This document shows positions 1 to 9,831 of a DNA stretch of 64,000 nt, piece after piece. Position 1 is the first letter of the stretch. Each line of letters opens with the position of its first letter. The DNA is from Paenibacillus endophyticus (lineage in GTDB: Bacteria; Bacillota; Bacilli; Paenibacillales; Paenibacillaceae), in contig NZ_JACHXW010000025.1 in assembly GCF_014192395.1 (NCBI RefSeq), positions 1 to 64,000 of the forward strand. The letters run 5' to 3'. Both the position numbers and the translations under genes were made by a program. The notes below the pieces were generated by a model. The model was not told the DNA's origin. It worked only from the letters and a program-made list of their open reading frames with translations, and made no database searches.

Positions 1-80
1 CATCTCGCCATTACAGCGTTTTGAGGCGGTTTAATGATTAGACTAACGTTTGTAATGAGGCTTTCTTGCTGTCTACTTTA

Positions 81-2063
81 TTAAGGCAAGGTCAGATATC
101 TTAAATCTGCATTTAATAAGATGTAATGACGCTCTTCTCCCCAAAGTTCATCGCGAAGTACCTCATCTAATAATTGTGTGATTTTGGATTCATCTATCTT
201 CTTCCATCCCTTAAAACGATCGGCGTTTAACATCGCTTCTTGCAAAGAAAGCCAATTATCCATTCCCCATCCTCGTACGTACAAAACGCCTTCAGCGAAC
301 TTAGTGAACACTGGTATATTAACCTTCTCTTCTCCATATCTATTTTCAGAAGATCTTTTCTTTATATTTAAAATATCAAAGCCAAGAATATTAATATCCG
401 GCGGTAGTTGAACAACGCTTTTGTCCAATATTCCACCATCCGATAAAAGATCAAGAATGGCGTTAAGTAAACGATATTCTATTTTCGTAAGAACTCCATC
501 ATTTTCAGGGTGAATGAATTGCGTAATTCTACCCGTACGCCTAAACCCTTCTCGTATGGCTAACTTAGGATCAGACCCCTCAGGTTTATACTCGTCACTC
601 CGCAAAATCTCTACTAATGCATAAACGACATCGTGTTTATCATTTCGAGGCGATTCCTTCTCGATTACACTTACCCTCTGTTCATAGGCTTGCTTTTGAT
701 AATTTTCAACATGAAGACTTCCAAGGAATGGTGTTGCCTCTTTGTGTATAAGCTCCAACCAAACATCATGGGAGCAATTAAGCATAAACGAATTATGGCC
801 CTTTACATATGCCAATGGTTCCCCTTGATATAAGCCTGTTTCAAAAATAGAGACGGTATGTTTAAATAAATCGGCTGATCCCCATACTTCAAGAACTATT
901 TGCTTAGGGCTAATAGAGAATAGCGGAGGAAGTTGTGTATACGATCGACTTTTGTTCTTTTTTCCTATCAGTTCTTGCATAGGCTCCAACGGCTTCCAAT
1001 CTGCCAATTCCTCACAAAACAGTTGAAAAAAAGCTGCTTTTTCTGGAAAACCAACTCCTGCTCCAATCTTGCTATTTCCAAATAATCGGTTATATACAAC
1101 TAATGCTTGCACATCCGAATCTGCCCCTTCATACACTAGAGGATTACTTAGAATCTCGTCCGAAGTGACGGTTTTCCCCCAAAGCACATCCCAAAATATT
1201 TCATCACTACGATCTACCCATCGTGTATGATTTCCTTTTCTCCGAAACCAGATTTTCGCATAGGACCGCGAGCCTAAACCACGATCACGGAGAAATGGAT
1301 TATTTAAAGAAACCAACATTGCACTTTTCGTATCTCCTTCAACAAAGCAACCTTTCTCAGTTACATATGCCTCTCTAATGAATCGGCGTATTCCCAGAGA
1401 AAAGTGCAAAATACGCTTCCCTCCATCCCCACCACGAGTTTTCATCCTCAATCGAATAACATATGCATAAACACCCTTTTTAGAATTAATCAGTTCAGAC
1501 ATACATTCCGCTACCCCTTTAGTATGCACTTGACTGAATGATAAATTTGTAGGGAGCTCGCATCCTTCAATAATTGGAATTTTCTTATTCGTCTGACAAA
1601 ACCGATTCGCGACAAGTGCAGGTATTAATTGATATTCATTTGTAACGGACAGCACATTAGCCAAAACTGTGCTCTCCCAATACAGTTCCTTTTCATGAGG
1701 CTCTTGTGGAGAATCTACCTTCGTTTTTGAGTTAAAGGCTTGTTCTTGGAACCAACCCATACAGAACGCCATAATCATGCTTTCCGGAATTTTCACTGTA
1801 CTTACAATCCACGGCCCCCCTTGCTGCCAATACGATTGATCGTTCATCCATATAACTTCCGGAAAGATACTTTGTAGTTTCAAAGCAAGATTACCTATCC
1901 GAATCTTTAACTTGTAAGGCTCAGCAGGATTTATTTGAAATTGTCGAAGAAAGTCAAGCCAGACTTGTGGCATATCCATACGAAATACATTCAATCCCAC
2001 TAACGCCTGTGCATTAACTTCCCAAGCAAGCGGTCTCAGTTTAATATCTTTTATTTTAGGCAT
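81..2063 (-). CDS. pPIWI-RE family protein, C-terminally short
   Basis: This is the last gene of a three-gene pPIWI-RE module. The family (prokaryotic PIWI with conserved R and E) is thought to act in nucleic-acid-guided or DNA-targeting defence. The internal block with DPK, AIR, GFRRTGR and TQFI (about residues 500-535) is what I recognise as the MID region of the family. The preceding ~480 residues fit its long N-terminal region. I start at the internal ATG because AGGGGG sits seven bases upstream; the start 11 codons earlier has no such site. It then overlaps the helicase stop by 8 bp (ATGCCTAA), as in a coupled operon. The protein is about 660 residues, whereas family members I know of run to about 900. 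The frame closes with tandem TAA TAA just after the first RNase H-like strand. Truncation or decay is likely. Confidence 0.72.
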   Translation of the reverse strand: MPKIKDIKLRPLAWEVNAQALVGLNVFRMDMPQVWLDFLRQFQINPAEPYKLKIRIGNLALKLQSIFPEVIWMNDQSYWQQGGPWIVSTVKIPESMIMAFCMGWFQEQAFNSKTKVDSPQEPHEKELYWESTVLANVLSVTNEYQLIPALVANRFCQTNKKIPIIEGCELPTNLSFSQVHTKGVAECMSELINSKKGVYAYVIRLRMKTRGGDGGKRILHFSLGIRRFIREAYVTEKGCFVEGDTKSAMLVSLNNPFLRDRGLGSRSYAKIWFRRKGNHTRWVDRSDEIFWDVLWGKTVTSDEILSNPLVYEGADSDVQALVVYNRLFGNSKIGAGVGFPEKAAFFQLFCEELADWKPLEPMQELIGKKNKSRSYTQLPPLFSISPKQIVLEVWGSADLFKHTVSIFETGLYQGEPLAYVKGHNSFMLNCSHDVWLELIHKEATPFLGSLHVENYQKQAYEQRVSVIEKESPRNDKHDVVYALVEILRSDEYKPEGSDPKLAIREGFRRTGRITQFIHPENDGVLTKIEYRLLNAILDLLSDGGILDKSVVQLPPDINILGFDILNIKKRSSENRYGEEKVNIPVFTKFAEGVLYVRGWGMDNWLSLQEAMLNADRFKGWKKIDESKITQLLDEVLRDELWGEERHYILLNADLRYLTLP

Positions 2064-5000
2064 GATCAATCCCCCTAATGGTTTGGATACTTTCAATAAA
2101 AGGCGAATATAAACTGAAAAATTCTGGTCTATGCTTATTTTCCAGCATGATCTTTCTCCAATATCCTAACATGGTTGAGTCCTTGTTTTCATATTTGGGC
2201 GGCTTATCGAATTTGGCATCACAATAGAATACATGAGCTGGCGATCCGTTTCGAATCATTCGTCCGATCGTCTGCCAAATAGGAACAAATGTATACCATG
2301 CAATTGATTTCCGGTCTAATTCACTCAGTTGTGCCCAATAGTCCGGTCTCTCGTAAAGATAATGAAAATAATGATTACTTTTTTTTCGTATAAGCTTAAG
2401 CGCATCCGCAAATAATTTGTTCTCCGCGCGGATCTCCTCTATATATTCATTATGCTTGGCATGAATCATTTGAATTAAGTAGCTTATGTCATTGGGTACG
2501 GGATAGGGGCGTATAAGGAAAAACACCGATCCGAACACAGAACCCCGATTTTCATCTAAAATATTGTAACCACGGTTTATAGACATGAGCGGCGCTACTA
2601 ATAAATCTGCATTTTCATAGTGGAAGCTTTCCAGATTACTACGTGAATACGCCGTCTCATCTTCTAATGCTAACTCCCTTTGCAACAACCTGTAGCGCCC
2701 CTTCCATTTCGCCTCAGCGCTAAGAGCATGCCCTACTAATTCAACATCCTCATAGGAATTTACAATGATTAATGCCTTTCTAGATACGCCGCTCCGTTTC
2801 CATTCCAACAATTCCTGTTCAATTTTACGCAGCAGCTTCCTTGTCATCGTTTGAATAGCTCTGTTACGATGATCGCGATTAATTAACCCAGAAACATACA
2901 ATGCATTATCAGGATCCTCATCATAGATGGGCCAATAATGCTGAGTAATTTGCGGTTCATCATGATATCTTTCCAACATCCAAGTCGGTGCTAATTCCAA
3001 ATTGTAGTGAGGGGACCCTGGAGCATATGATGTTCCAGAGAGCAGAACAACCGCTGGCCCTTTCATATTATCTGAATGTTCATATAAGTGGCTCCACTCT
3101 TGTAGAAGAAGTCGTCCCACTCCTGTATATTCTATTAGTTTAAATGTCCCAACATCTTGCCCTTGTTTAATATCATAGCTGTACCCAGTCATAGAGCCCG
3201 TCATTGCGTCTTTCATAAAAGACTGTAAATCTTCCTGCACAGCAAATTGAGGATGCAGCTCAGTTACTAGATTAAGCTTCGCTTTAATTATAGGAAAGTA
3301 CTCCTTTATCTCTCTCATGCAATAATCTGCTCTCACCAAATACAGATAAAACTCGAGAACATCATACCAAAGTTCACGGTCGATACTTGTCCGGAAACCA
3401 CCACCAATGAATACTAAGAAGTGATCCAAAATAGTGCGCTTCGCATGCTGGCTTTGGGCATTCAACAACTCTTCTATTATTTTCACATAATCAGCGGCCA
3501 ACGGGTCGTCCATATATCGTTTCAGATTTCGATGAACATGCACTTGTTGATCATTATCAATCGAACAAGCATGAGCCACCTGGTAAGTGATGGTCGTCAT
3601 TCGAATCATCCGCCTTCGCACAAATTCACTTAGACGTGGTGAACGAACCAATTTTTCATAAATTCCAGCCCTTGATACTCGCTCCATCGTTACAAGACAT
3701 TGGTTCCAGTAATCAATATCATAGTCTCCTGCATATTCTGCATACCGTCCTAGCGTTACATTCATCGATTCTTTATACAATCTCTCAAATAAAAGTTTTG
3801 TATCTCCAAATAGAGGAAACTCATTCACAAATGCTGAGTCAAACTGTTTCTGAACCTCATCCGCCTCATCCACGAATATCACATCAAGCAAATCATACAT
3901 TGCTTCATAAATCGATCGTTCCAAAGGATCAATAAATGCAGGAAGCTTTGTCTTAAGAACACATGAAGTAGTAGTCACCCAAACCGTTGAGCTGGAAAGT
4001 GCCATATAGTCCTTATATAACCCACATTGTCCTGCAAATGGACAAGATAAGTTATTATTGTTACCTTGGGTTAGTTTTTTACAAGGAAAATGATTGCCTG
4101 CATCATAATCATCAGCAATTGCATGAATCAGACATAGCGAGGACACATGTGATAAACCAGAACCTAGAGAATCGCCCCACTCAGCTAAATCTTCTACATT
4201 ATTCCTCTTAGAAGAAAGGTACTGTCTCTCATATAATTCCCTGTTAGATCGTCCAATTATCGGAGTAGCATCGATTCCAATCAATCTCAACTCTTCTACA
4301 CGCTTCAACACTTGAGCTACACTACTTTCAATAAATCCAACGCGAGCTCCCTCATCCTTTACCAACCTAATGGTTTCACTGAGCATTAGACTCGTTTTGC
4401 CTGTTCCAAGTCCACCAACAAGATGTTGTACCCCGTCATAGTGGAATGTGGTTTCTGGCGGTACCGATAATGACCGAATCTGGAAATTGTAATGACGTTC
4501 GGAAATAGCTACTTGTGTGGATCCAGCAGAAACTTCTTTATATGCTTCCTTATCGACAACTTCATTTACTTCAAACTTACTCCGCCTTTTATCACGATAT
4601 ACAGGCAGCATCTCAGGAGGATCTGGTTGATTTAGAATGTGTCCAGTAAACTTATGAGGGATATCGCCCGTTAACCAACGCTTGTAAGAGAATTCACCCT
4701 GCTTAGCAAATTGCAAAGTTCGTTGTTTGTGCACTATAGGGTTACGCAGCTTTTCTTCGTACCATCTCTCCCTCTCTGAGAATTGTAACGGCGTTCGTTT
4801 AGTAAGTTCAGCATTACGCCATTCAAAGAGTAAGTATTTCGTATCGATCGTATTATATAATTCCGTTATATTCGTCCATTTGCGCTCTGACCGAATTTCT
4901 CGAAAGAGAACCCTCAGCCGGTGTACAATGTCTATATCCGTCTGCTTCGGAAGGATCGGCTCATCATAACCAATAAGAACGGACCAAGCCTCTTTAACGG

Positions 5001-5139
5001 GAATGCCAGGAACGCCAAGCCGACACCCTACTATCATCCACTCAAATACAAGTATTGCTTCTAGTTGGGGCTTTGAAAGCATAGTTCCCTGAAATCGACC
5101 ACAAAATTCAGATAAGTAGTCAAAGTAACTATTTCTCAT
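2056..5139 (-). CDS. DinG/Rad3-like helicase of the pPIWI-RE module
   Basis: A superfamily 2 helicase of 1027 residues, predicted to unwind nucleic acid for the PIWI partner. Walker A is GGLGTGKTS at about 242-250, the DEAD-type Walker B is VDEAD at about 423-427, and motif VI is QTIGRMIRNG near 956-965. Between the Walker motifs lie cysteines at about 336, 353, 366, 372 and 393. This arrangement recalls the iron-sulphur cluster insertion of DinG/XPD helicases. The first ~230 residues are a module-specific N-terminal region without a motif I can name. A GGGAGGTGC site precedes the ATG. Start and stop overlap the upstream REase gene by ATGA and the downstream PIWI gene by 8 bp, so all three are translationally coupled. 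Confidence 0.85.
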   Translation of the reverse strand: MRNSYFDYLSEFCGRFQGTMLSKPQLEAILVFEWMIVGCRLGVPGIPVKEAWSVLIGYDEPILPKQTDIDIVHRLRVLFREIRSERKWTNITELYNTIDTKYLLFEWRNAELTKRTPLQFSERERWYEEKLRNPIVHKQRTLQFAKQGEFSYKRWLTGDIPHKFTGHILNQPDPPEMLPVYRDKRRSKFEVNEVVDKEAYKEVSAGSTQVAISERHYNFQIRSLSVPPETTFHYDGVQHLVGGLGTGKTSLMLSETIRLVKDEGARVGFIESSVAQVLKRVEELRLIGIDATPIIGRSNRELYERQYLSSKRNNVEDLAEWGDSLGSGLSHVSSLCLIHAIADDYDAGNHFPCKKLTQGNNNNLSCPFAGQCGLYKDYMALSSSTVWVTTTSCVLKTKLPAFIDPLERSIYEAMYDLLDVIFVDEADEVQKQFDSAFVNEFPLFGDTKLLFERLYKESMNVTLGRYAEYAGDYDIDYWNQCLVTMERVSRAGIYEKLVRSPRLSEFVRRRMIRMTTITYQVAHACSIDNDQQVHVHRNLKRYMDDPLAADYVKIIEELLNAQSQHAKRTILDHFLVFIGGGFRTSIDRELWYDVLEFYLYLVRADYCMREIKEYFPIIKAKLNLVTELHPQFAVQEDLQSFMKDAMTGSMTGYSYDIKQGQDVGTFKLIEYTGVGRLLLQEWSHLYEHSDNMKGPAVVLLSGTSYAPGSPHYNLELAPTWMLERYHDEPQITQHYWPIYDEDPDNALYVSGLINRDHRNRAIQTMTRKLLRKIEQELLEWKRSGVSRKALIIVNSYEDVELVGHALSAEAKWKGRYRLLQRELALEDETAYSRSNLESFHYENADLLVAPLMSINRGYNILDENRGSVFGSVFFLIRPYPVPNDISYLIQMIHAKHNEYIEEIRAENKLFADALKLIRKKSNHYFHYLYERPDYWAQLSELDRKSIAWYTFVPIWQTIGRMIRNGSPAHVFYCDAKFDKPPKYENKDSTMLGYWRKIMLENKHRPEFFSLYSPFIESIQTIRGIDHA

Positions 5140-6212
5140 TTCGCAGCACCTCCCAGAATTCGGATCATATCACTCTCATTGACGATGCGCAGCACCTTCC
5201 TCCACTCTGGTTCCAACCAAATCCTCATCTGCTTAATATATTGGCGCGTGAGTTTATTACGATATGCTGGAATCACGATATATACATGACCTTCTCGATA
5301 TTTATCCAGCGACGAAGAATCTAATTGGTTAAAATACATAGCGAGAGAATAAGGATTCTTATAATCTTTAACATCGATATGGTACGTTCTATCTTTCACA
5401 CGAATAGCAAGGTCATATCGGTCTACATCAGGATACATTTCGACCTCGTAGCCTTTATTGGTAAGGCGTCTTTCCAGCCCTGTTTCCGCCAATCCAGGAG
5501 TTAGAGTGTACCGATGTACGCCTTCTTTCAAACGGAAGACACTCTCTCCACCATACTCAAGAGGCTGTGGGTCTTCTTGCGCTGTTATCTTCCCGCATAA
5601 TCCTTCTTGGCCGCATTGCCACTTGCTTCCATTCCAGACCAGCGTCCATCCGCATCGTGAGCATCTTCGAAAATGACTAATACGATTGGAGATATCTTCA
5701 AAACACGCAAAAATATGCTCAGCCAGTATTGGATGATGAAAGGAACGCGCGAATTGATGCAATCGGGCACCGGTAATAATTGAAAAATTAGAATTCGATA
5801 AGAAAGTACGAATCTTCCGATAGATATCTTCCAACTGTGGTTCTGCATTTCTGCAATATTGTAAGATTTGATAGACCTCTCGTTGGTGTGATTCATATGG
5901 TGAATGGTAATCATTTAGAAAATCCATGGCTTCCGATGTAATACCTATGTTGCGAATATACAACGGAGCATCTGAAGGAAAAGGAATGGCTGCAGGCATG
6001 GGAACAGCCCATTCTATTAATGGACGTTGAAGCAATCGAACAAGACTAGGAATATCGGAAGGAACAGGCGATTGATGTTCTAGGCAAAGCTTAACCAACA
6101 TTAAATGTCCTTTTTTAAGTTCTGCAGGGATAATCGTTAAATCCCTTTTCCATTTCCCAAGGCCCTCAATCAACTGAAACAGCATGTTATTGACTAAATC
6201 AGTGTTATTCAT
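5136..6212 (-). CDS. PD-(D/E)XK nuclease-like protein of the pPIWI-RE module
   Basis: First gene of the pPIWI-RE operon, 358 residues. The middle carries a zinc-ribbon pattern with cysteines at about 184, 187, 200 and 206. The C-terminal part has the restriction-endonuclease-fold pattern: a hydrophobic strand with D267 (RYDLAIRV) followed by HIDVKDY (D280, K282). This matches the third partner described for pPIWI-RE modules, a REase-fold protein beside the helicase and PIWI proteins. The N-terminal ~175 residues are unassigned. AAGGTGA lies before the ATG. The stop overlaps the helicase start by ATGA. The operator-like element at 6269-6291 lies about 57 bp upstream of the start. Confidence 0.8.
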   Translation of the reverse strand: MNNTDLVNNMLFQLIEGLGKWKRDLTIIPAELKKGHLMLVKLCLEHQSPVPSDIPSLVRLLQRPLIEWAVPMPAAIPFPSDAPLYIRNIGITSEAMDFLNDYHSPYESHQREVYQILQYCRNAEPQLEDIYRKIRTFLSNSNFSIITGARLHQFARSFHHPILAEHIFACFEDISNRISHFRRCSRCGWTLVWNGSKWQCGQEGLCGKITAQEDPQPLEYGGESVFRLKEGVHRYTLTPGLAETGLERRLTNKGYEVEMYPDVDRYDLAIRVKDRTYHIDVKDYKNPYSLAMYFNQLDSSSLDKYREGHVYIVIPAYRNKLTRQYIKQMRIWLEPEWRKVLRIVNESDMIRILGGAAK

Positions 6213-6268
6213 AAGTCACCTTCCCTTTATCTTCTTCTAACCTAGTATACCTGGAAATAATGCCATTA

Positions 6269-6291
6269 GTTTGTCAGCGAATGTCTGTTCG
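6269..6291 (-). promoter_or_regulatory. SOS-like operator O1 upstream of the pPIWI-RE operon
   Basis: On the minus strand the site reads CGAAC-AGAC-ATTCG followed directly by CTGACAAAC. The first part differs from the Gram-positive LexA/DinR consensus CGAACNNNNGTTCG at one base. A hexamer TATACT begins 22 bases after CTGACA and could be a -10. No good -35 stands 17 bases from it, so the promoter may need an activator or another sigma factor. The same composite occurs at 24660-24682 and, diverged, at 18250-18272. Confidence 0.55.
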
Positions 6292-6326
6292 TTAAAAATA
6301 AAAAAAGACGACTACAATCGTCGTCT
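6292..6326 (-). terminator. Rho-independent terminator after hsdR
   Basis: On the minus strand AGACGAC pairs with GTCGTCT around a 7-base loop (6306-6326) and a T-rich run follows. It lies about 145 bp past the hsdR stop and just before O1, so it separates the restriction operon from the pPIWI-RE operon. Confidence 0.8.
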
Positions 6327-6470
6327 AGTTGTCATTATGGATTGGAACGAATAGTCTTTACTCCAATTGAGACAAACCCAATTGATAAGTCCCTCCGTTG
6401 GTTTCAGCATTTCTTTGGTTAATTCTAGTGTGGGCAATAAGGGCATACCCATTCAGTCAATTGTGTTTTA

Positions 6471-9400
6471 TTACATTACAATCTCACAATTTTTATTTAT
6501 CGTTGAAATTATACTCATAATGTCTCTTGCCTCGTTCAGATTATCTTTAAACAAACTGGTAATGCTTCCTAGGCTGCGAAAAGGTTCTTCCATGAAGATT
6601 TGATTATCTTCAATCATGCCATTTGCTACGATATAATCCACGATAAGCTTCACAAATCGAATCTGTGTGGCATTCAGATTCTCCTCACTTAGGAATATAC
6701 TGAAAGCTTCATTAGCCGCGGTACGGTCTAGCCCGACCATTCTTCGAACCAACTTGCTCACAGGAGTATCACCAAACTCCTTCTCATACTCGGATCGGCT
6801 TCCTAGTTCCTCCCAGAGAATGCGTTCCAACGTATGGAGATCGACTGAAGTAAGCTGTTTGTTGTTACGGAGCTTGAAGACCGCCAGCTCATCCTTATGC
6901 TCCTTCAGGTAATGCTCTACCTTCTTCTTGTAATCCTTGAGGTTGTTCGTATTGTAGATGGCCCCGCCCTCACGAGTTTCGAGAATTTGGTCTTTGAAGT
7001 CTGTATAGTAAATCTTTTGCTTGCTCTTCTCGATAAACTTAATCAATTCCCGCAGAGCAACCCGCACTTCCTCCAATTCCAGCACATCCGCCTGCTGCCA
7101 GAATTCATCGGTTTGAACCTTTTCAATGATGTATTTCTTCTCCATCACTTGAGGTATTGTCCCAAGTTTACTAAGCGTCTCGGCGGTCTGTACGATACTA
7201 CGGATCGGCTTCGTTGCATTTTTCTGCTGCAAATAGGCTAAGTCTACGTTATAAATCAACAAGTCGAAACGCTTAGCCAGCTCGTCATCTTGGAGAGGCT
7301 TGATGAGCGGAGTAATATGTTCCTTAATCTCCGCCACGCTTGATGCGCCTAAGCCCTGCCATGCATCTTTATTCTTGTATATCTCAACATACCGTTGCTT
7401 TAACTTCACGCGGAAACTCTCTTCATTCAGGTCCCTTACAGCGCCTAATAGATCACGAAGCAGTTTTTCCCTATAGAGGATGTAATCCTCTTCTTCCTGA
7501 TACTTTAGATTCTGAAGTTCCCGCACAATGTCCAACTTAGAATGAAACAGCTTTTCCGTCAGACTCTCGCCAATTTCGCCCTCCAAGCCTTTCGGATTGG
7601 CACGGAAGAATTCGAAGTTATTGCAGAAATCAAAGATCAGAAACTGTTCTTTATCCAGCCCAACCCCAAGCAGATCTTCACACAATCGCGTCCCTCTTCC
7701 GATCATTTGCCAGAACTTTGATTTTGATCGTACTTTTTTGAAAAAAACAAGATTGAGCACCTCTGGGATATCGACCCCCGTATCCAGCATATCAACGGAA
7801 ACCGCGATCTGTGGAAGCTTGTTCTTGGTGCTGAAATCATCAATAAGCGTATCCACATAGTTAATACTGTAGTCAATTTGCTTAATAAAGTGCGCGCCAT
7901 ATCCGGGGTATCTCTTATGAAACCGCTCGACGATGGCCTCCGCATGCCGGCTGCTCTTGGCAAAGAAAATGGTTTTACCAAGCTGATCTCCACCCTCTAC
8001 CCGAAGCCCATTCTCCATTAGCTGATCCAGCACCATGTCAATTGTATTGGCATTGAACAGCCACTCATTGACCGCAGTGTTGGCAATGGAATCATCTACC
8101 GTCTCGTCTTCCGCAAAAGTTCTCTCAAACTCTTCTTTCTCTTCCTCACTAAGATCATCATAATGAATCCCGTCTTCCATAATCTTAGATTTAATCTCGA
8201 TCGTACGGTAGTCTACCAAGTATTCATCTTCTACTGCTTTCTCCAGTTCATAGGCAAACGTAGGAACACCATTCTCCAACTCGAATATAGAGTATGTGTT
8301 TTTATCAATTTCGTCCTTAGGCGTTGCGGTCAATCCAAGAAGCATAGCATCGTAGTATTCGAAGATATCACTATACTTCTTATAAATACTGCGGTGGCTC
8401 TCGTCAATGATGATCAGATCGAAATGAGGCGGAGTAAAAAGCTTCCTCCCATCCTGCCGCTTCGTATCATCAATGGCGTTCATCATCGTCGGATAGGTTG
8501 AAAATATCATTCGAGACTGCTCTGGGTTATCCTTGTTTTCCAGTAGATTACATAGCGTAAGGCTGGGAAGCAAATAGCTAAAATTATGTTTGGCCTGCTT
8601 TACCAAAGTCCTGCGATCGGCCAGGAAGAGAATATTCTTCACCGCGTTGTGCCGCATCAATACATCCACGATAGATATAGCCGTTCTTGTCTTACCACTG
8701 CCGGTAGCCATAACAAGCAACATCTTCCGTTGCTTGTTCGTTATCGCCGTACACACATCCATAACCGCCTGTTTCTGGTAGTAACGGTTGGTGATGCTCT
8801 CATTAATCTCCACCGTGGTAAAAGGAAGCTTACTGCTCCTCCGATCCACCATGCGTTGCAGCTCATCCTTGGTAAAGATAGCAGCTACACGCCGCTTGGG
8901 ATAGCCCTCCGCGTCATCAATCAGATTAATCTCGAATCCGTTTGTGATGAATATAACCGGCCGTTGTCCATACTGATTATGCAGACAATCCGCATACAGC
9001 TTGGCTTGTTGAGAGCCGACTATTGGGTCTTTCCCGGTCTTCTTGGCTTCGATAACTGCCAGCGGTTTACCGTTGCTGCCATAGAGAACATAATCTACAA
9101 AACCCGTACCTGTTAGGTTAGGCATCCCTTCAACGGGTACCTCTGTGATACAATCGCGGCCCATCTCCCAGCCTGCAAGCTTAAGCTCAAGATCAATATA
9201 TTTGGATCTCGTCTGAGCTTCACTGAACGCATCCACCTCAAAGTCATAGCCCTCAGTGCTAGCTATTCGTTGTGCAGTCATCGCTTCGCGTAGTGTTTCA
9301 TTCTCTTTGCGAAGTTCATCCAGTCTTTGATCCTTAGAACTCAGCTTCTCATACAGATCCTGCAGCTCCTCAGGTCTGGTACGTTTCTCTTCACCTGTTC

Positions 9401-9821
9401 GTAGGAGCTCCTCATCATAATCCGGACAAGTGTAAGCTTCGGCATAGCAGTAATCGATCCAACGTACGACCTCATGCAAGTTCCGAAGCGAGAGTACAGC
9501 CTCATCCCTCACAATAGAGGCATTCGTATGCACCGCCGTATTTCCAAGCTTGATGATGTATTTCATCAGTGGGAATAATTGAGGATCAATAATCTGCCTG
9601 AAGGTCGACTCATGAATGAGACTTGAGATATTATCCTGATATGGAATCGTCAGTTCATTGTCGAACGTATATACCCATTTGATAGCTAACTCTAGCGCTC
9701 GTCTTGCCAGAATCGCACAAGTTGCAGGGGAAACAAGGAGGCTTTTCTCTGCCTCCACGGTACTGTCTGCGAAGGATTGAAAAGTTGTTTTCTCCTTCAA
9801 GAAATCAAAGTTCGTACTCAT
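6471..9821 (-). CDS. hsdR: Type I restriction enzyme R subunit
   Basis: The motor and nuclease subunit of a type I restriction-modification complex, 1116 residues. The N-terminal ~130 residues look like a DUF4145 domain and are followed by a coiled segment (150-185). The nuclease region has D243 (FVDYVL) and the E-x-K of VIEAKKTGK at about 258-260. Helicase motifs follow: ATGSGKT at 372-378, DESH at 473-476, and TAT at about 498-500. Motif VI IGRGTRLCEDL lies further on. A strong AGGGGG site precedes the ATG. The gene is ten bases downstream of hsdS in the hsdM-hsdS-hsdR operon. No disruption is seen. Confidence 0.95.
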   Translation of the reverse strand: MSTNFDFLKEKTTFQSFADSTVEAEKSLLVSPATCAILARRALELAIKWVYTFDNELTIPYQDNISSLIHESTFRQIIDPQLFPLMKYIIKLGNTAVHTNASIVRDEAVLSLRNLHEVVRWIDYCYAEAYTCPDYDEELLRTGEEKRTRPEELQDLYEKLSSKDQRLDELRKENETLREAMTAQRIASTEGYDFEVDAFSEAQTRSKYIDLELKLAGWEMGRDCITEVPVEGMPNLTGTGFVDYVLYGSNGKPLAVIEAKKTGKDPIVGSQQAKLYADCLHNQYGQRPVIFITNGFEINLIDDAEGYPKRRVAAIFTKDELQRMVDRRSSKLPFTTVEINESITNRYYQKQAVMDVCTAITNKQRKMLLVMATGSGKTRTAISIVDVLMRHNAVKNILFLADRRTLVKQAKHNFSYLLPSLTLCNLLENKDNPEQSRMIFSTYPTMMNAIDDTKRQDGRKLFTPPHFDLIIIDESHRSIYKKYSDIFEYYDAMLLGLTATPKDEIDKNTYSIFELENGVPTFAYELEKAVEDEYLVDYRTIEIKSKIMEDGIHYDDLSEEEKEEFERTFAEDETVDDSIANTAVNEWLFNANTIDMVLDQLMENGLRVEGGDQLGKTIFFAKSSRHAEAIVERFHKRYPGYGAHFIKQIDYSINYVDTLIDDFSTKNKLPQIAVSVDMLDTGVDIPEVLNLVFFKKVRSKSKFWQMIGRGTRLCEDLLGVGLDKEQFLIFDFCNNFEFFRANPKGLEGEIGESLTEKLFHSKLDIVRELQNLKYQEEEDYILYREKLLRDLLGAVRDLNEESFRVKLKQRYVEIYKNKDAWQGLGASSVAEIKEHITPLIKPLQDDELAKRFDLLIYNVDLAYLQQKNATKPIRSIVQTAETLSKLGTIPQVMEKKYIIEKVQTDEFWQQADVLELEEVRVALRELIKFIEKSKQKIYYTDFKDQILETREGGAIYNTNNLKDYKKKVEHYLKEHKDELAVFKLRNNKQLTSVDLHTLERILWEELGSRSEYEKEFGDTPVSKLVRRMVGLDRTAANEAFSIFLSEENLNATQIRFVKLIVDYIVANGMIEDNQIFMEEPFRSLGSITSLFKDNLNEARDIMSIISTINKNCEIVM

Positions 9822-9831
9822 GACTATCCCC

